A DNA stretch of 64,000 nt from Blautia massiliensis (ex Durand et al. 2017) (lineage in GTDB: Bacteria; Bacillota; Clostridia; Lachnospirales; Lachnospiraceae), in contig NZ_LN913006.1 in the NCBI RefSeq assembly GCF_001487165.1, positions 1,792,305-1,856,304 of the forward strand, in the 5' to 3' direction. Position numbers and translations under genes: made by a program. The notes beneath the pieces are model-generated. The model did no database searches and was not told the origin of the DNA. It saw only the letters and a program-made list of their open reading frames with translations. Each line of letters starts with the position of its first letter. The stretch's first letter is position 1. Shown here piece by piece: positions 18,432-25,731 of the stretch.

Positions 18432-18808
18432 CACTTATCCTCCCAGAGCTGCTCCATCTTTTTGCCATTCTCGCATGCCCTAGTGTGGAACAGAATCATG
18501 TCGGACAGTTCATCCGCAAGCCGGATTCCCTTTCTTGCTTCTTCTGTTTTAACACGCCCCATAAACGCATGAATCACATTCGTATCCATCGGCTTTTCTG
18601 GCATCTTCATCAGAGAATCCATCGACACATGCAGATATTCAGAAATCTTATGAAGTTCAATCGCATTGATTGCTCTTGCACCATTCATAATTTTGCTCAT
18701 TGTCTGTTTGGAGACTCCAATTCCTTCTGCCAGATCAACCTGCTTTTTGTTTTCTTTTTTCAGTTCAGCCTGAATGTTGTTTGCAATTATCATATTTACA
18801 TCCAGCAT
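18431..18808 (-). CDS. XRE-family helix-turn-helix regulator
   Basis: DNA-binding protein of 125 residues, first gene of the XRE-protease-PIN operon. The HTH covers about residues 20-60 (KQVDLAEGIGVSKQTMSKIMNGAR). The C-terminal half, with EEARKGIRLADELSDMI, is likely the dimerization or antitoxin part and the cleavage target of the adjacent protease. Strong AGGAGG site 7 nt before the ATG. It has its own near-consensus promoter and probably autoregulates. Confidence 0.85.
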   Translation of the reverse strand: MLDVNMIIANNIQAELKKENKKQVDLAEGIGVSKQTMSKIMNGARAINAIELHKISEYLHVSMDSLMKMPEKPMDTNVIHAFMGRVKTEEARKGIRLADELSDMILFHTRACENGKKMEQLWEDK

Positions 18809-18835
18809 ATAATCGCCTCCTGTTCTTGTACTTAT

Positions 18836-18864
18836 ATTATACGCTCTTTCACATAGAATATCAA
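18836..18864 (-). promoter_or_regulatory. Promoter of the XRE-ImmA-PIN operon
   Basis: Minus strand: TTGATA (18864-18859), 17-bp spacer, TATAAT (18841-18836). The start point would fall about 20 nt before the XRE gene. Confidence 0.7.
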
Positions 18865-19017
18865 TTATTTAGAGACTGATCTTAGTTTTTAATTTATTTT
18901 GTCGCTATTTTAGTTACAAGTCATCGCTAACCTTCAGAAGAGTGGTTTACACTAACGCTATAAACCTGTATTTTCCTCATTCAAAAGACCTTCTACAACC
19001 TCAACAGAGAGATTTCT

Positions 19018-19440
19018 ATGATAGAACAGCTCATTGCCGAAGCAACAAAATTTGATTTCAAAGTTGCTCTCAAAACGAATCCACCAAAAAACCGGTTAAA
19101 AAACACCCCATTGCTTTTCCAACGAGGCTTGTAATTGTTGCAGGTCGACAAAATGCTTGTTTCTACACCCCTTGACCTTTCTTTCTTGTTTATAATGAGA
19201 AAGAAAGAAAAAGAAAGGAAAGGCAACCTTTTCAAATCTGGATCGAACTGACAGAAGAGATTATCCAGAGGATGCAATCAGAGAATCTTTACTGAACAGC
19301 ATTGTTCACCGTGATTACTCTTTCAGCGGAAGCAATCTGGTCAATGTCTATGAGGATAGAATCGAATTTGTCTCTCTTGGAGGTCTTGTATCCGGTCTGG
19401 AACTGGAATCCATGCCTTTTAGATTTTCTTCGCAATCGTA
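19018..19440 (+). pseudogene. Decayed AlbA_2/HATPase_c_4 (RecG-like) ATP-binding protein
   Basis: Two in-frame fragments of one family remain. The first, from an ATG at 19018, reads MIEQLIAEATKFDFKVAL, the start of AlbA_2 domains. The second, from about 19232, reads DYPEDAIRESLLNSIVHRDYSFSG and DRIEFVSLGG, typical of the HATPase_c_4 region of the same proteins. The middle (~150 codons) is missing, a stop follows the first fragment, and the second ends at a stop near 19440. It lies on the opposite strand to its neighbours in the island. Confidence 0.7.
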
Positions 19441-19769
19441 GACAGCTCCGAAAAAGAGCCTCATGACGGTGAAGAAAAAATCCAGAGCTGTGTTTCTTTC
19501 CACTTAGCCTTCGTTAGTTTCTTTCTGTCCCGAACACACCTTTTACCTGAATTCTGAAATCCAGCTTGTTGTTGGTCAATCCCTGCATGAGCTACACATT
19601 CTTATATCTGGGCAGGAAGATTGGACTGATAGACTGAATATCTTGCTCATTAATACAATGAGCCGTCATGAACTTTTTCGTCATATGGGGCTTTATATCT
19701 GACAGTACCTGTGACATAGAATCCTTTTTTTCTTCTATCACTCATCTATATTTTCCTATCATTGGTCAG
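19441..19769. other. Degenerate stretch, no gene recognised
   Basis: Short broken frames only. The low-GC composition and nearby gene remnant suggest decayed accessory DNA. Upstream, 18865-19017 is likewise empty, and 19177-19207 holds a 10-bp inverted repeat (CTTTCTTTCT/AGAAAGAAAG) inside the pseudogene gap. Confidence 0.5.
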
Positions 19770-20717
19770 TCAGTGACTTGCTCCCACTGGGCCCAAAAGC
19801 ATTTTGCTGGAGCTGTCATATTCTTTTCCAGTGAGTTCAGACCGAACAATATCATCATTCAACATTTTAATAAATGCCGCTGCCTCTTTTTGTGAAGAAA
19901 TCACAATATGATCTTCTTCAAACTTGAACATAGTTTTGTAGCGAGAATGCTTTTTCAGATTCTCTAACAAATCGTTCTTTTTCATCTGCAAAACAGGCGA
20001 ATTTTTTGCCTTTAATAACTTCTTTGCATTTGTCAACTTACTTTTATTTTCAAACGCAACAAACTTTTCAAGGCTATCTACAATATCCAGATCGCGAATA
20101 ATCTCAATCGTCTTCTGTGCCCCCGCTCGTATGTATTGCTCAAATCCAAAAAATCTCTGCATAAGATCCATTTTTGCCGTAACAACACTTGAAGAAAAGA
20201 TAATTACATCTGCTCGTGAATCTATCTGCACAATATCGCTATCAATTTCATCGTATGTATCACCAACAAATAGGGCTATAACATTTTTACTTCGATCAAT
20301 TCTTGATACAGAGTATATATGTTGATAAACCCAAAAGTACTTGTCATTCAAATTGATTCTAAAAAGAAATCCAGACAGTTTATTTCTATCGCTTTCCGAG
20401 TAGTACTCCGTACGCTTTTCAGCATCATCAAGAAAAGTAAAGGGTCTATAGTTCTCTATCAGACTAATCTCATAAAATTCTTTCTTATTGTCTGCAATAT
20501 TTTCTGATGTATCAAATTCGACATCATCTGCAAGATAGGTACAATTGATAAAACCTGCCACCTTATCTTTTGTGCTAGAAAGCAACTTATCTGTTGCTCT
20601 GATTTTTTTGGTTTGATATCCACTTTCATCGCGTAGGCAGGCATATATTTCAATACCGCAAACTGAACCAGAAAACATTATCGACTTAATCGATGCCTGA
20701 ATTTCTTCCTTGGTCAT
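19770..20717 (-). CDS. KwaB-like anti-phage protein (DUF4868)
   Basis: Protein of 315 residues resembling KwaB, the DUF4868 component of the Kiwa defence system. Size matches, and the segments VIALFVGDTYDEIDSDIVQID, DVIIFSSS and RDLDIVDSLEKFVAFENKSKLTNAKKLLKAKNSPV are of the kind seen in this family (recognised by eye, not by search). KwaB binds DNA and answers phage attack detected by the membrane protein KwaA. Here there is no KwaA-like multi-pass gene. Instead the start overlaps by ATGA the end of a disrupted gene for a soluble protein. A GAAGGAG site lies 8 nt upstream. Defence function is inferred from family and island context. Confidence 0.68.
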   Translation of the reverse strand: MTKEEIQASIKSIMFSGSVCGIEIYACLRDESGYQTKKIRATDKLLSSTKDKVAGFINCTYLADDVEFDTSENIADNKKEFYEISLIENYRPFTFLDDAEKRTEYYSESDRNKLSGFLFRINLNDKYFWVYQHIYSVSRIDRSKNVIALFVGDTYDEIDSDIVQIDSRADVIIFSSSVVTAKMDLMQRFFGFEQYIRAGAQKTIEIIRDLDIVDSLEKFVAFENKSKLTNAKKLLKAKNSPVLQMKKNDLLENLKKHSRYKTMFKFEEDHIVISSQKEAAAFIKMLNDDIVRSELTGKEYDSSSKMLLGPVGASH

Positions 20718-21264
20718 TTGTTCATCTCCTTCATGTAGAGGACTGTATCATTAATCACTTTATATTCTACTGTACTAGGATTTTTTAAAAACCTGCCTTT
20801 AACTACAGCCAAACAAATTTCATTATTAGTAAAACTGGGAAGAGGAGTTTTGTATTGTCCATGAATGCTCCAAGGAACAAAACGCCATGTGAACCAAATA
20901 TCTTTTCACCCCAGTTGTCGATTTTCCAGTAATGTAATTTGTGATCCACTTCTGGTTCTTCAAACTGGTTCCAATATTCAACATCACGTAGATATTTATC
21001 GATATCAGCCTTGGTCTTTTCCAACGCTTGCCCCTTCGCCTCTCTACTTTCTGTAATACAGATATTGAACTGCGATAACAGCCCTGCCAAGCTCATCAAA
21101 GACTTCAAATAACTATTGATTTTTACCGCACGGACGATATAAGTCAGATATCCCTGTTCATTGATGAACTTTGTAATTCCTTCACGATCTATTGTTGGAA
21201 GCATCGACATCTGCGATACAGCCGGTGTTAGCACTGGCTGCTCGGTTTCGTACCTTACAGCCAT
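20714..21264 (-). pseudogene. Frameshifted gene upstream of kwaB-like, unknown soluble protein
   Basis: The frame beginning MAVRYETEQPVL is open to about residue 118 (HYWKIDNWGEK), then changes character. In another frame, from the AAAA run at 20903-20906, a coding-like sequence continues (DIWFTWRFVPW, then FTNNEICLAVVKGRF) and ends at a TGA overlapping the KwaB-like start by 4 bp. Adding one A would join both parts into about 183 residues. In the uncorrected frame the product is 153 residues ending IMKFVWL. Upstream of the ATG the frame stays open for about 25 codons without a start, so the N-terminus is also uncertain. No membrane segments or known domain recognised. It may be a sequencing error, phase variation or true decay. 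Confidence 0.6.
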
Positions 21265-21320
21265 AATATAGCGATTTTCTTTTGTGAAGTGGTCGCATAG
21301 AAAACGACATTTCTTTGTCC

Positions 21321-22337
21321 TTATGCCCCGATCAGGCTCTGGTCAAAAGCAAACAATGCCTCGTTGATTTCATACACATTGTAGTTTCCCCGTTCGACAA
21401 AATATTCTACAATGATATCGAATTTGCTCGAATGGGAAAGGGTAAACCCTGCCTTACCGAGCATCTCCTGCATCTGGGCAAGCGGCAGTTCCAAAGCAAG
21501 AGCAAATGCCAGCACTGTTGGTTTGGATGGCCTATAGAATTTATCAGAGCGAATTTTGGAAAAGAGCTTCCGGTCAATGTTTGCCTTCTTGTAACACTGG
21601 ACATCCGTCATGCCGCTTTCGTCAATCTTCCGCAGCAGCATTTCCGAAAAGCTCTCATCAATCTGCCCCAGTGCCTCCTCCAGAGATTGACTGCTGCAAG
21701 ATTTACAGATTACTTCGGACGGCAGCGGGGCAGATGCAGCTTCAAAGCAGGATTCCTCTGACAGCGCTTCAAGCCGCCGTCTCTGTTCTACTCGACTGTC
21801 GGTATGTTCATCCACATACCAGTCATCTATGTACGCCGCGATATCAGCAAACAGTTTTCCGCTAATCTGATATGCCTTCTTATCAAAGATAACGATGTAG
21901 ACCATCATCTCATTTTTCAGCAAGAATGCACTGATGGTATCGACTGCAACCTTCAGAGCCTGGTCTTTTGGATAGCCGTAGATGCCGGAGGAAATCAGCG
22001 GAAAAGCCACCGCCTGACAGCCATTTTCTTTTGCCAGGTTCAAAGATGTCCGATAACAGGATTCCAGAAGCTGTTGTTCCTGATGCTTGCCATCTCGCCA
22101 GCGCGGGCCGACTGCATGAATCACATATTTGCAGGGCAGGCGATATCCCTTTGTGATTTTTGCGCTGCCAGTCTCGCAGCCATGCAGCGTACTGCATTCT
22201 GCAAGCAGTTCCGGTCCGGCGGCACGATGAATGCAGCCGTCCACACCACCGCCGCCCAAAAGAGAAGTGTTGGCAGCATTGACGATTGCGTCAACGCGCA
22301 TTTTTGTAATATCGTTTCTGATAATCTGTAACGGCAT
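21321..22337 (-). CDS. Macrodomain protein with C-terminal HTH-like domain
   Basis: Residues 1 to about 170 form a macrodomain: [25 protein letters not shown], then ISSGIYGYP, the ADP-ribose-binding loops. Such domains remove or bind ADP-ribose and O-acetyl-ADP-ribose. Residues about 225-338 form a second helical domain with an XRE-like pattern ([45 protein letters not shown]). This combination recurs in Firmicutes but I know no assigned function. First gene of a probable operon with the disrupted gene and the KwaB-like gene. GGGAGG site 8 nt before the ATG. Role in ADP-ribose signalling during phage attack is inference. Confidence 0.82.
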   Translation of the reverse strand: MPLQIIRNDITKMRVDAIVNAANTSLLGGGGVDGCIHRAAGPELLAECSTLHGCETGSAKITKGYRLPCKYVIHAVGPRWRDGKHQEQQLLESCYRTSLNLAKENGCQAVAFPLISSGIYGYPKDQALKVAVDTISAFLLKNEMMVYIVIFDKKAYQISGKLFADIAAYIDDWYVDEHTDSRVEQRRRLEALSEESCFEAASAPLPSEVICKSCSSQSLEEALGQIDESFSEMLLRKIDESGMTDVQCYKKANIDRKLFSKIRSDKFYRPSKPTVLAFALALELPLAQMQEMLGKAGFTLSHSSKFDIIVEYFVERGNYNVYEINEALFAFDQSLIGA

Positions 22338-22495
22338 GAAGCATACCTCCCATTCGTCCGATCAGAGTCCTTGTCTGATCAAATATCTATTAAAGTGTCT
22401 CATACATTGCTTTCAATTTTTTCGGCGCTACACTGTTCCTGCAAATACACTGCCATAAAGGGCAAATATATTTGCTTCCCGTCCGTATTGTTCTA

Positions 22496-22504
22496 TGCTA
22501 TAAT
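22496..22504 (+). promoter_or_regulatory. Extended -10 promoter of the type I toxin
   Basis: TGC-TATAAT with no convincing -35 box. Transcription would start near 22511, giving a leader of about 40 nt. Confidence 0.6.
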
Positions 22505-22525
22505 ACTATTGTTGTCCAACCGAAA

Positions 22526-22537
22526 CCCGGCAACGGG
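22526..22537 (+). promoter_or_regulatory. GNRA hairpin next to the toxin ribosome binding site
   Basis: CCCG-GCAA-CGGG forms a tetraloop hairpin that abuts the AGGAGGTGA Shine-Dalgarno. Such 5' hairpins control translation of Fst-type toxins. Confidence 0.5.
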
Positions 22538-22542
22538 AGGAG

Positions 22543-22650
22543 GTGAACGTTATAGACACTTTAATTACCTTTATCATCACTGTTGCGGCAGGTGTTACTT
22601 GCCATCTCATCTGCAAATGGTTAGACAGACATGATAGGGACAACAAATAG
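22543..22650 (+). CDS. Fst-like type I toxin, small hydrophobic peptide
   Basis: Encodes a 32-35 residue peptide: a hydrophobic helix (DTLITFIITVAAGVTCHLIC) then a charged tail (KWLDRHDRDNK). This is the design of Fst-type membrane toxins (single helix followed by a WLD-type polar tail). There is no ATG. A GTG at 22543 is only 2 nt from the purine tract, whereas the perfect AGGAGGTGA site (22538-22546) is ideally spaced for an AUA codon at 22552 (peptide MDTLI...). The 3' end runs into a bidirectional terminator shared with a convergent antisense RNA whose 5' part is complementary to the toxin start region. Expected to depolarise the membrane when unrepressed. Identity is by eye. Confidence 0.6.
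   Translation: MNVIDTLITFIITVAAGVTCHLICKWLDRHDRDNK
22549..22575 (+). repeat. Toxin-side copy of the antisense pairing repeat
   Basis: GTTATAGACACTTTAATTACC overlaps the toxin start region and recurs with few changes at 22730-22749 and at 16600-16619. In Fst loci such direct repeats let the antisense RNA pair with the toxin start in trans. Confidence 0.65.
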
Positions 22651-22669
22651 CCTAGTGGTTTCTTATCCA

Positions 22670-22757
22670 CTATAATAAAATAAGAAGAAAGCCCAAGAAG
22701 CTGCAACTTCAAGGGCTTTCACTCTTTTTGTTATAAACACTTTAATACCTTTTGCCT
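22670..22757 (-). ncRNA. Antisense RNA antitoxin of the type I system
   Basis: Promoter on the minus strand: TTGCAA (22792-22787), 17-bp spacer, TATAAT (22769-22764), start near 22757. The RNA contains GGTATTAAAGTGTTTATAAC, complementary with one gap and one mismatch to the toxin start region, and ends at the common hairpin, giving about 80-90 nt. Converging transcription with a shared terminator matches Fst/RNAII organisation. Confidence 0.7.
22687..22729. terminator. Bidirectional terminator of toxin mRNA and antisense RNA
   Basis: GAAAGCCC-AA-GAAG-CTGCAA-CTTC-AA-GGGCTTTC, followed by a T-run on the plus strand and a T-rich tract on the minus strand. Confidence 0.75.
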
Positions 22758-22888
22758 ACTGGCATTATATCATACGCAATTTTTCTTTGCAATATACTCA
22801 ATATATTTTTTAAGGTGTTTTGTGCGCTACGTGTGTTCTACACTTCAAAATCGCCCACTTTTTTAGAAAATCCAAGAACTTTCAGGCA

Positions 22889-22927
22889 TAAAAAAACCCC
22901 GGAAAATCAAAAATTTCCGAGGTTTTG
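22889..22927 (-). terminator. Terminator of rplM-rpsI
   Basis: AAAACCtCGGAAA / TTTTCCGGGGTTTT stem followed by a run of T on the minus strand, 25 nt past the rpsI stop. Confidence 0.85.
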
Positions 22928-22951
22928 ATAAATTTCCGTATTCGATTGGAA

Positions 22952-23344
22952 TTATCGCTTGCTGAACTGCGGTGCGCGACGAGCAGCTTTGAGACCGTAT
23001 TTCTTACGCTCTTTCATACGTGGATCACGTGTAAGGAATCCAGCAGCTTTAAGAGCTGGTCTGTAGTCTTTGTCTGCCTCAAGGAGTGCTCTGGAAAGAC
23101 CATGACGGATTGCTCCAGCCTGTCCTGTGTATCCACCGCCGTGAACATTAACGATCACGTCGAATTTACCCTCTGTCTCTGTTAAAGCCAGTGGCTGACG
23201 AACGATAACCTTCAGAGTCTCAAGTCCGAAGTACTCATCGATATCTCTTTTATTGATAGTGATTTTACCTGTTCCAGGTACCAGGTAAACTCTTGCGATT
23301 GATTTCTTTCTTCTTCCTGTTCCGTAGAATTTTGCGCTAGCCAA
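22952..23344 (-). CDS. rpsI: 30S ribosomal protein S9
   Basis: Small-subunit protein of 130 residues whose C-terminal tail contacts P-site tRNA. It has [14 protein letters not shown] at the N-terminus, the DEYFG and [14 protein letters not shown] segments, and the conserved SKR-type end (APQFSKR). The start codon is TTG, 8 nt after AGGAGGT; there is no nearby ATG. It follows rplM by 16 nt in the usual L13-S9 operon. Confidence 0.97.
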   Translation of the reverse strand: MASAKFYGTGRRKKSIARVYLVPGTGKITINKRDIDEYFGLETLKVIVRQPLALTETEGKFDVIVNVHGGGYTGQAGAIRHGLSRALLEADKDYRPALKAAGFLTRDPRMKERKKYGLKAARRAPQFSKR

Positions 23345-23360
23345 TGTTTTCTACCTCCTA

Positions 23361-23789
23361 TTAAAATGTTAAAACTTCAGGCTTCTGAGCCTCATGTTTG
23401 TGCTCTGGTCCTGCGTATACGAAAAGTTTCTTGTTCATAGCTCTTCCAAGAGGTCCTTTCGGAAGCATTCCCTTAACTGCGAGCTCGATAACCTTCTCAG
23501 GTTTCTTTGCTAACATTTCTTTTAATGTGGTTTCTTTCATTCCACCAACATAGTCGGAGTGGTTATAATAAATCTTCTGCTCAAGCTTCTTGCCTGTAAC
23601 TTTGATTTTATCAGCGTTTACAACGATTACATAATCTCCTGTGTCAACGTGCGGTGTAAACTGAGGTTTGTTCTTTCCTCTTAAAACACTTGCAACACCG
23701 GATGCCAGACGTCCCAGAGTGCAACCCTCTGCGTCAACTACATACCATTTTCTTTCGATTTTATCCGGATTAGCCATATAAGTCTGCAT
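23361..23789 (-). CDS. rplM: 50S ribosomal protein L13
   Basis: Large-subunit assembly protein of 142 residues. Signature segments include [18 protein letters not shown] near the N-terminus, [19 protein letters not shown] and [12 protein letters not shown]. First gene of the operon with rpsI. A near-consensus promoter lies about 180 nt upstream, leaving a long structured leader that may mediate autoregulation. Confidence 0.97.
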   Translation of the reverse strand: MQTYMANPDKIERKWYVVDAEGCTLGRLASGVASVLRGKNKPQFTPHVDTGDYVIVVNADKIKVTGKKLEQKIYYNHSDYVGGMKETTLKEMLAKKPEKVIELAVKGMLPKGPLGRAMNKKLFVYAGPEHKHEAQKPEVLTF

Positions 23790-23960
23790 GGTCCTACCTC
23801 CTGTTATTTATCAACGATAATGTTTCTCAAACCGCGGTACTTCCGCGAAAAAAAGTAAATGGAAACGCGGGTGCAAAATAAATCGCGGAAATGTCCGAAA
23901 CCGCTGATAAAATGCCGTCGCCGGGGCTATTGGCTCAAGCATCTTCGCACTACGTCACAT
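23790..23960 (-). promoter_or_regulatory. Long 5' leader of rplM, candidate L13 leader element
   Basis: About 170 nt of untranslated RNA with GC-rich inverted segments (for example CGCGGAAGTACCGCG and CCGCGATT/ACCCGCG) ahead of an AGGAGGT site. Firmicutes L13 operons often carry an autoregulatory leader. The match to that family is not verified. Confidence 0.5.
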
Positions 23961-23966
23961 TGAGTT

Positions 23967-23995
23967 ATTATATTATAAGGCACCTTGCCTGTCAA
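23967..23995 (-). promoter_or_regulatory. Consensus promoter of rplM-rpsI
   Basis: Perfect TTGACA (23995-23990), 17-bp spacer, perfect TATAAT (23972-23967) on the minus strand, as expected for a highly expressed ribosomal operon. Confidence 0.85.
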
Positions 23996-24032
23996 CTGTT
24001 TTTTCTTGTAATTTTCAACAAAATTCCTGTTT

Positions 24033-24770
24033 TCAGAAAAACTCGATTCCCATCAGCGTCAACCCCTGAGCCGGAGCTGTGGGGCCTGCTGCCCCGCGGT
24101 CACAGGCTTTCAGGATCTTATCCATGCGTTCCGGCGGATACTGCCCGTTTCCGATCTCGATCAGGGTTCCGGAAATGATACGCACCATATTGTAAAGGAA
24201 ACCTGTTCCTGAAATGCGGATGGTCACCATGTCACCATCTCTCCACACGTCCATGGAGGTCACGGTGCGGATGGTGGTCTTCACCTGTGCGCCGGAGCCG
24301 CAGAAGCTGGCAAAATCATGGCGTCCGATCAGATAAGATGTTGCTTCCTTCATCTTATCCACATCCAGTTTATAATGGTAAAAATAAGAGTACAAACGCT
24401 CCGTTGGCACCGGAAACCGCCGGTTCAGGATACGATATTCATATGTTTTTTCACTGTCACAGTAACGGGGATGAAAATCCGGCTCCACCTCCTCAGAAAG
24501 CTGGATACGGATATCCTCCGGAAGTCTCTGGTTCAGTGCATAGGAAAATTTTTCCCCGGGGATCCTGGATTCGGTATCAAACACCGCCACATTTCCAAGA
24601 GCGTGCACTCCTGCATCTGTACGGCTGGCACCGATGGTCTCGATCTTTTCCCCAAGCAGCTCACTTAAGGTATCGTTTAAAACGCCCTGAATGGTGATTC
24701 CATTTGGCTGTGTCTGCCAGCCTGAGTACTTGGTTCCATCATAAGCTACAACAAGTCCTACTCGTTTCAT
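24033..24770 (-). CDS. truA: tRNA pseudouridine(38-40) synthase TruA
   Basis: Modifies uridines 38-40 in the anticodon arm. The 245-residue protein has AYDGTKYSGWQTQPNG at the N-terminus, the catalytic Asp in ASRTDAGVHALG (near residue 51), and FLYNMVRIISG near the C-terminus. GGAGGG site before the ATG. Located downstream of ecfT, an arrangement common in Firmicutes. Confidence 0.95.
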   Translation of the reverse strand: MKRVGLVVAYDGTKYSGWQTQPNGITIQGVLNDTLSELLGEKIETIGASRTDAGVHALGNVAVFDTESRIPGEKFSYALNQRLPEDIRIQLSEEVEPDFHPRYCDSEKTYEYRILNRRFPVPTERLYSYFYHYKLDVDKMKEATSYLIGRHDFASFCGSGAQVKTTIRTVTSMDVWRDGDMVTIRISGTGFLYNMVRIISGTLIEIGNGQYPPERMDKILKACDRGAAGPTAPAQGLTLMGIEFF

Positions 24771-24927
24771 AAAATATATTCCCTCCTGATACAGACATCC
24801 CTGCAGTACTTTCTATCCCAAAACAGACATACCGTCCTGCAAAATGCCTGCCTGATCCGGTTACAGTTCTGCTGTGCAAAATGCAGCGCTTCGGACCGTT
24901 CCATGTCTGAGTACCGGCAGGATTTGG

Positions 24928-25731
24928 CTACAGTCCCGCCACACGGAATGCAACACCCACCGCAAGATATGCCACAAGGATTCCATAGGCCGCATAATCT
25001 CTTTTTTCATAATGCAGCGGCTTCATCTGTGTTCTGTGCTCTCCACCATGGTAACACCTTGCTTCCATGGCCATTGCCAGATCATTGGCGCGGCGGAACG
25101 CTGAAATAAACAGCGGTACAAGAAGGGGTACCATATTTTTCGCCTTCTGGATCAGGTTTCCGTTTTCGAAATCTGCACCTCTGGCGATCTGTGCCTTCAT
25201 GATCTTATCCGTCTCCTCCAGAAGGATCGGGATAAATCGAAGGGCAATGGACATCATCATGGCGATCTCATGTACCGGCACCCGGATCTTGTTCAGCGGA
25301 CGGAGCAGTCTCTCCAGACCATCTGTCAGCTGATTCGGCGTGGTAGTCAATGTCATGATGGAAGATCCGATCACAAGGTAAACAAGACGGATTGCCATTC
25401 TTCCTGCAAGAACAAGGCCTTCCCTTGTGACCTTGATGATCCCGAAACGCCACAGCACTTCGCCAGGCGTCAGGATGATATTGAACACAACCGTGATCAG
25501 AAGGATCATAACGATAGCCTTCAGACCCTTGAACATGAATTTCACCGGGACCTTGGATATTGCGATCATGGCTACCAGAAATGCTGTTGCCACCGCATAT
25601 CCGAGAAATGTATGGAACAGGAACACAGAGATCAGAAATCCCAGAGTTCCCAGAAATTTGGTCCGTGGGTCCAGTCTGTGAAGAACGGATTTGGCCGGAT
25701 AATACTGGCCAATGGTAATATCTCTGATCAT
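24928..25731 (-). CDS. ecfT: ECF transporter transmembrane component EcfT
   Basis: Integral membrane scaffold of energy-coupling factor vitamin or metal importers. 267 residues with several hydrophobic segments and the cytoplasmic coupling motifs with Ala-Arg-Gly: AQIARGADFENG and the second A-R-x motif (AMEARCYHGG). Its start overlaps the EcfA2 gene by 4 bp (ATGA). No substrate-binding S component is encoded here, so this is a shared (group II) module. Confidence 0.94.
   Translation of the reverse strand: MIRDITIGQYYPAKSVLHRLDPRTKFLGTLGFLISVFLFHTFLGYAVATAFLVAMIAISKVPVKFMFKGLKAIVMILLITVVFNIILTPGEVLWRFGIIKVTREGLVLAGRMAIRLVYLVIGSSIMTLTTTPNQLTDGLERLLRPLNKIRVPVHEIAMMMSIALRFIPILLEETDKIMKAQIARGADFENGNLIQKAKNMVPLLVPLFISAFRRANDLAMAMEARCYHGGEHRTQMKPLHYEKRDYAAYGILVAYLAVGVAFRVAGL

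Larger units (their letters stand above)
22657..22820. repeat. Right ~160-bp direct repeat of the defence island
   Basis: Partner of 16530-16694. It contains the shared terminator, the pairing block and the antisense promoter, and abuts the rpsI terminator region. Confidence 0.85.

Noticed and set aside
18993..19277. Minus-strand 94-codon frame
   Set aside because: Antisense to the decayed AlbA-type gene; low-complexity Phe/Ser/Lys content.
16530..22820. Repeats as ends of a composite transposon
   Set aside because: No transposase or integrase frame lies inside, the repeats contain promoters and terminators, and no inverted termini were seen.
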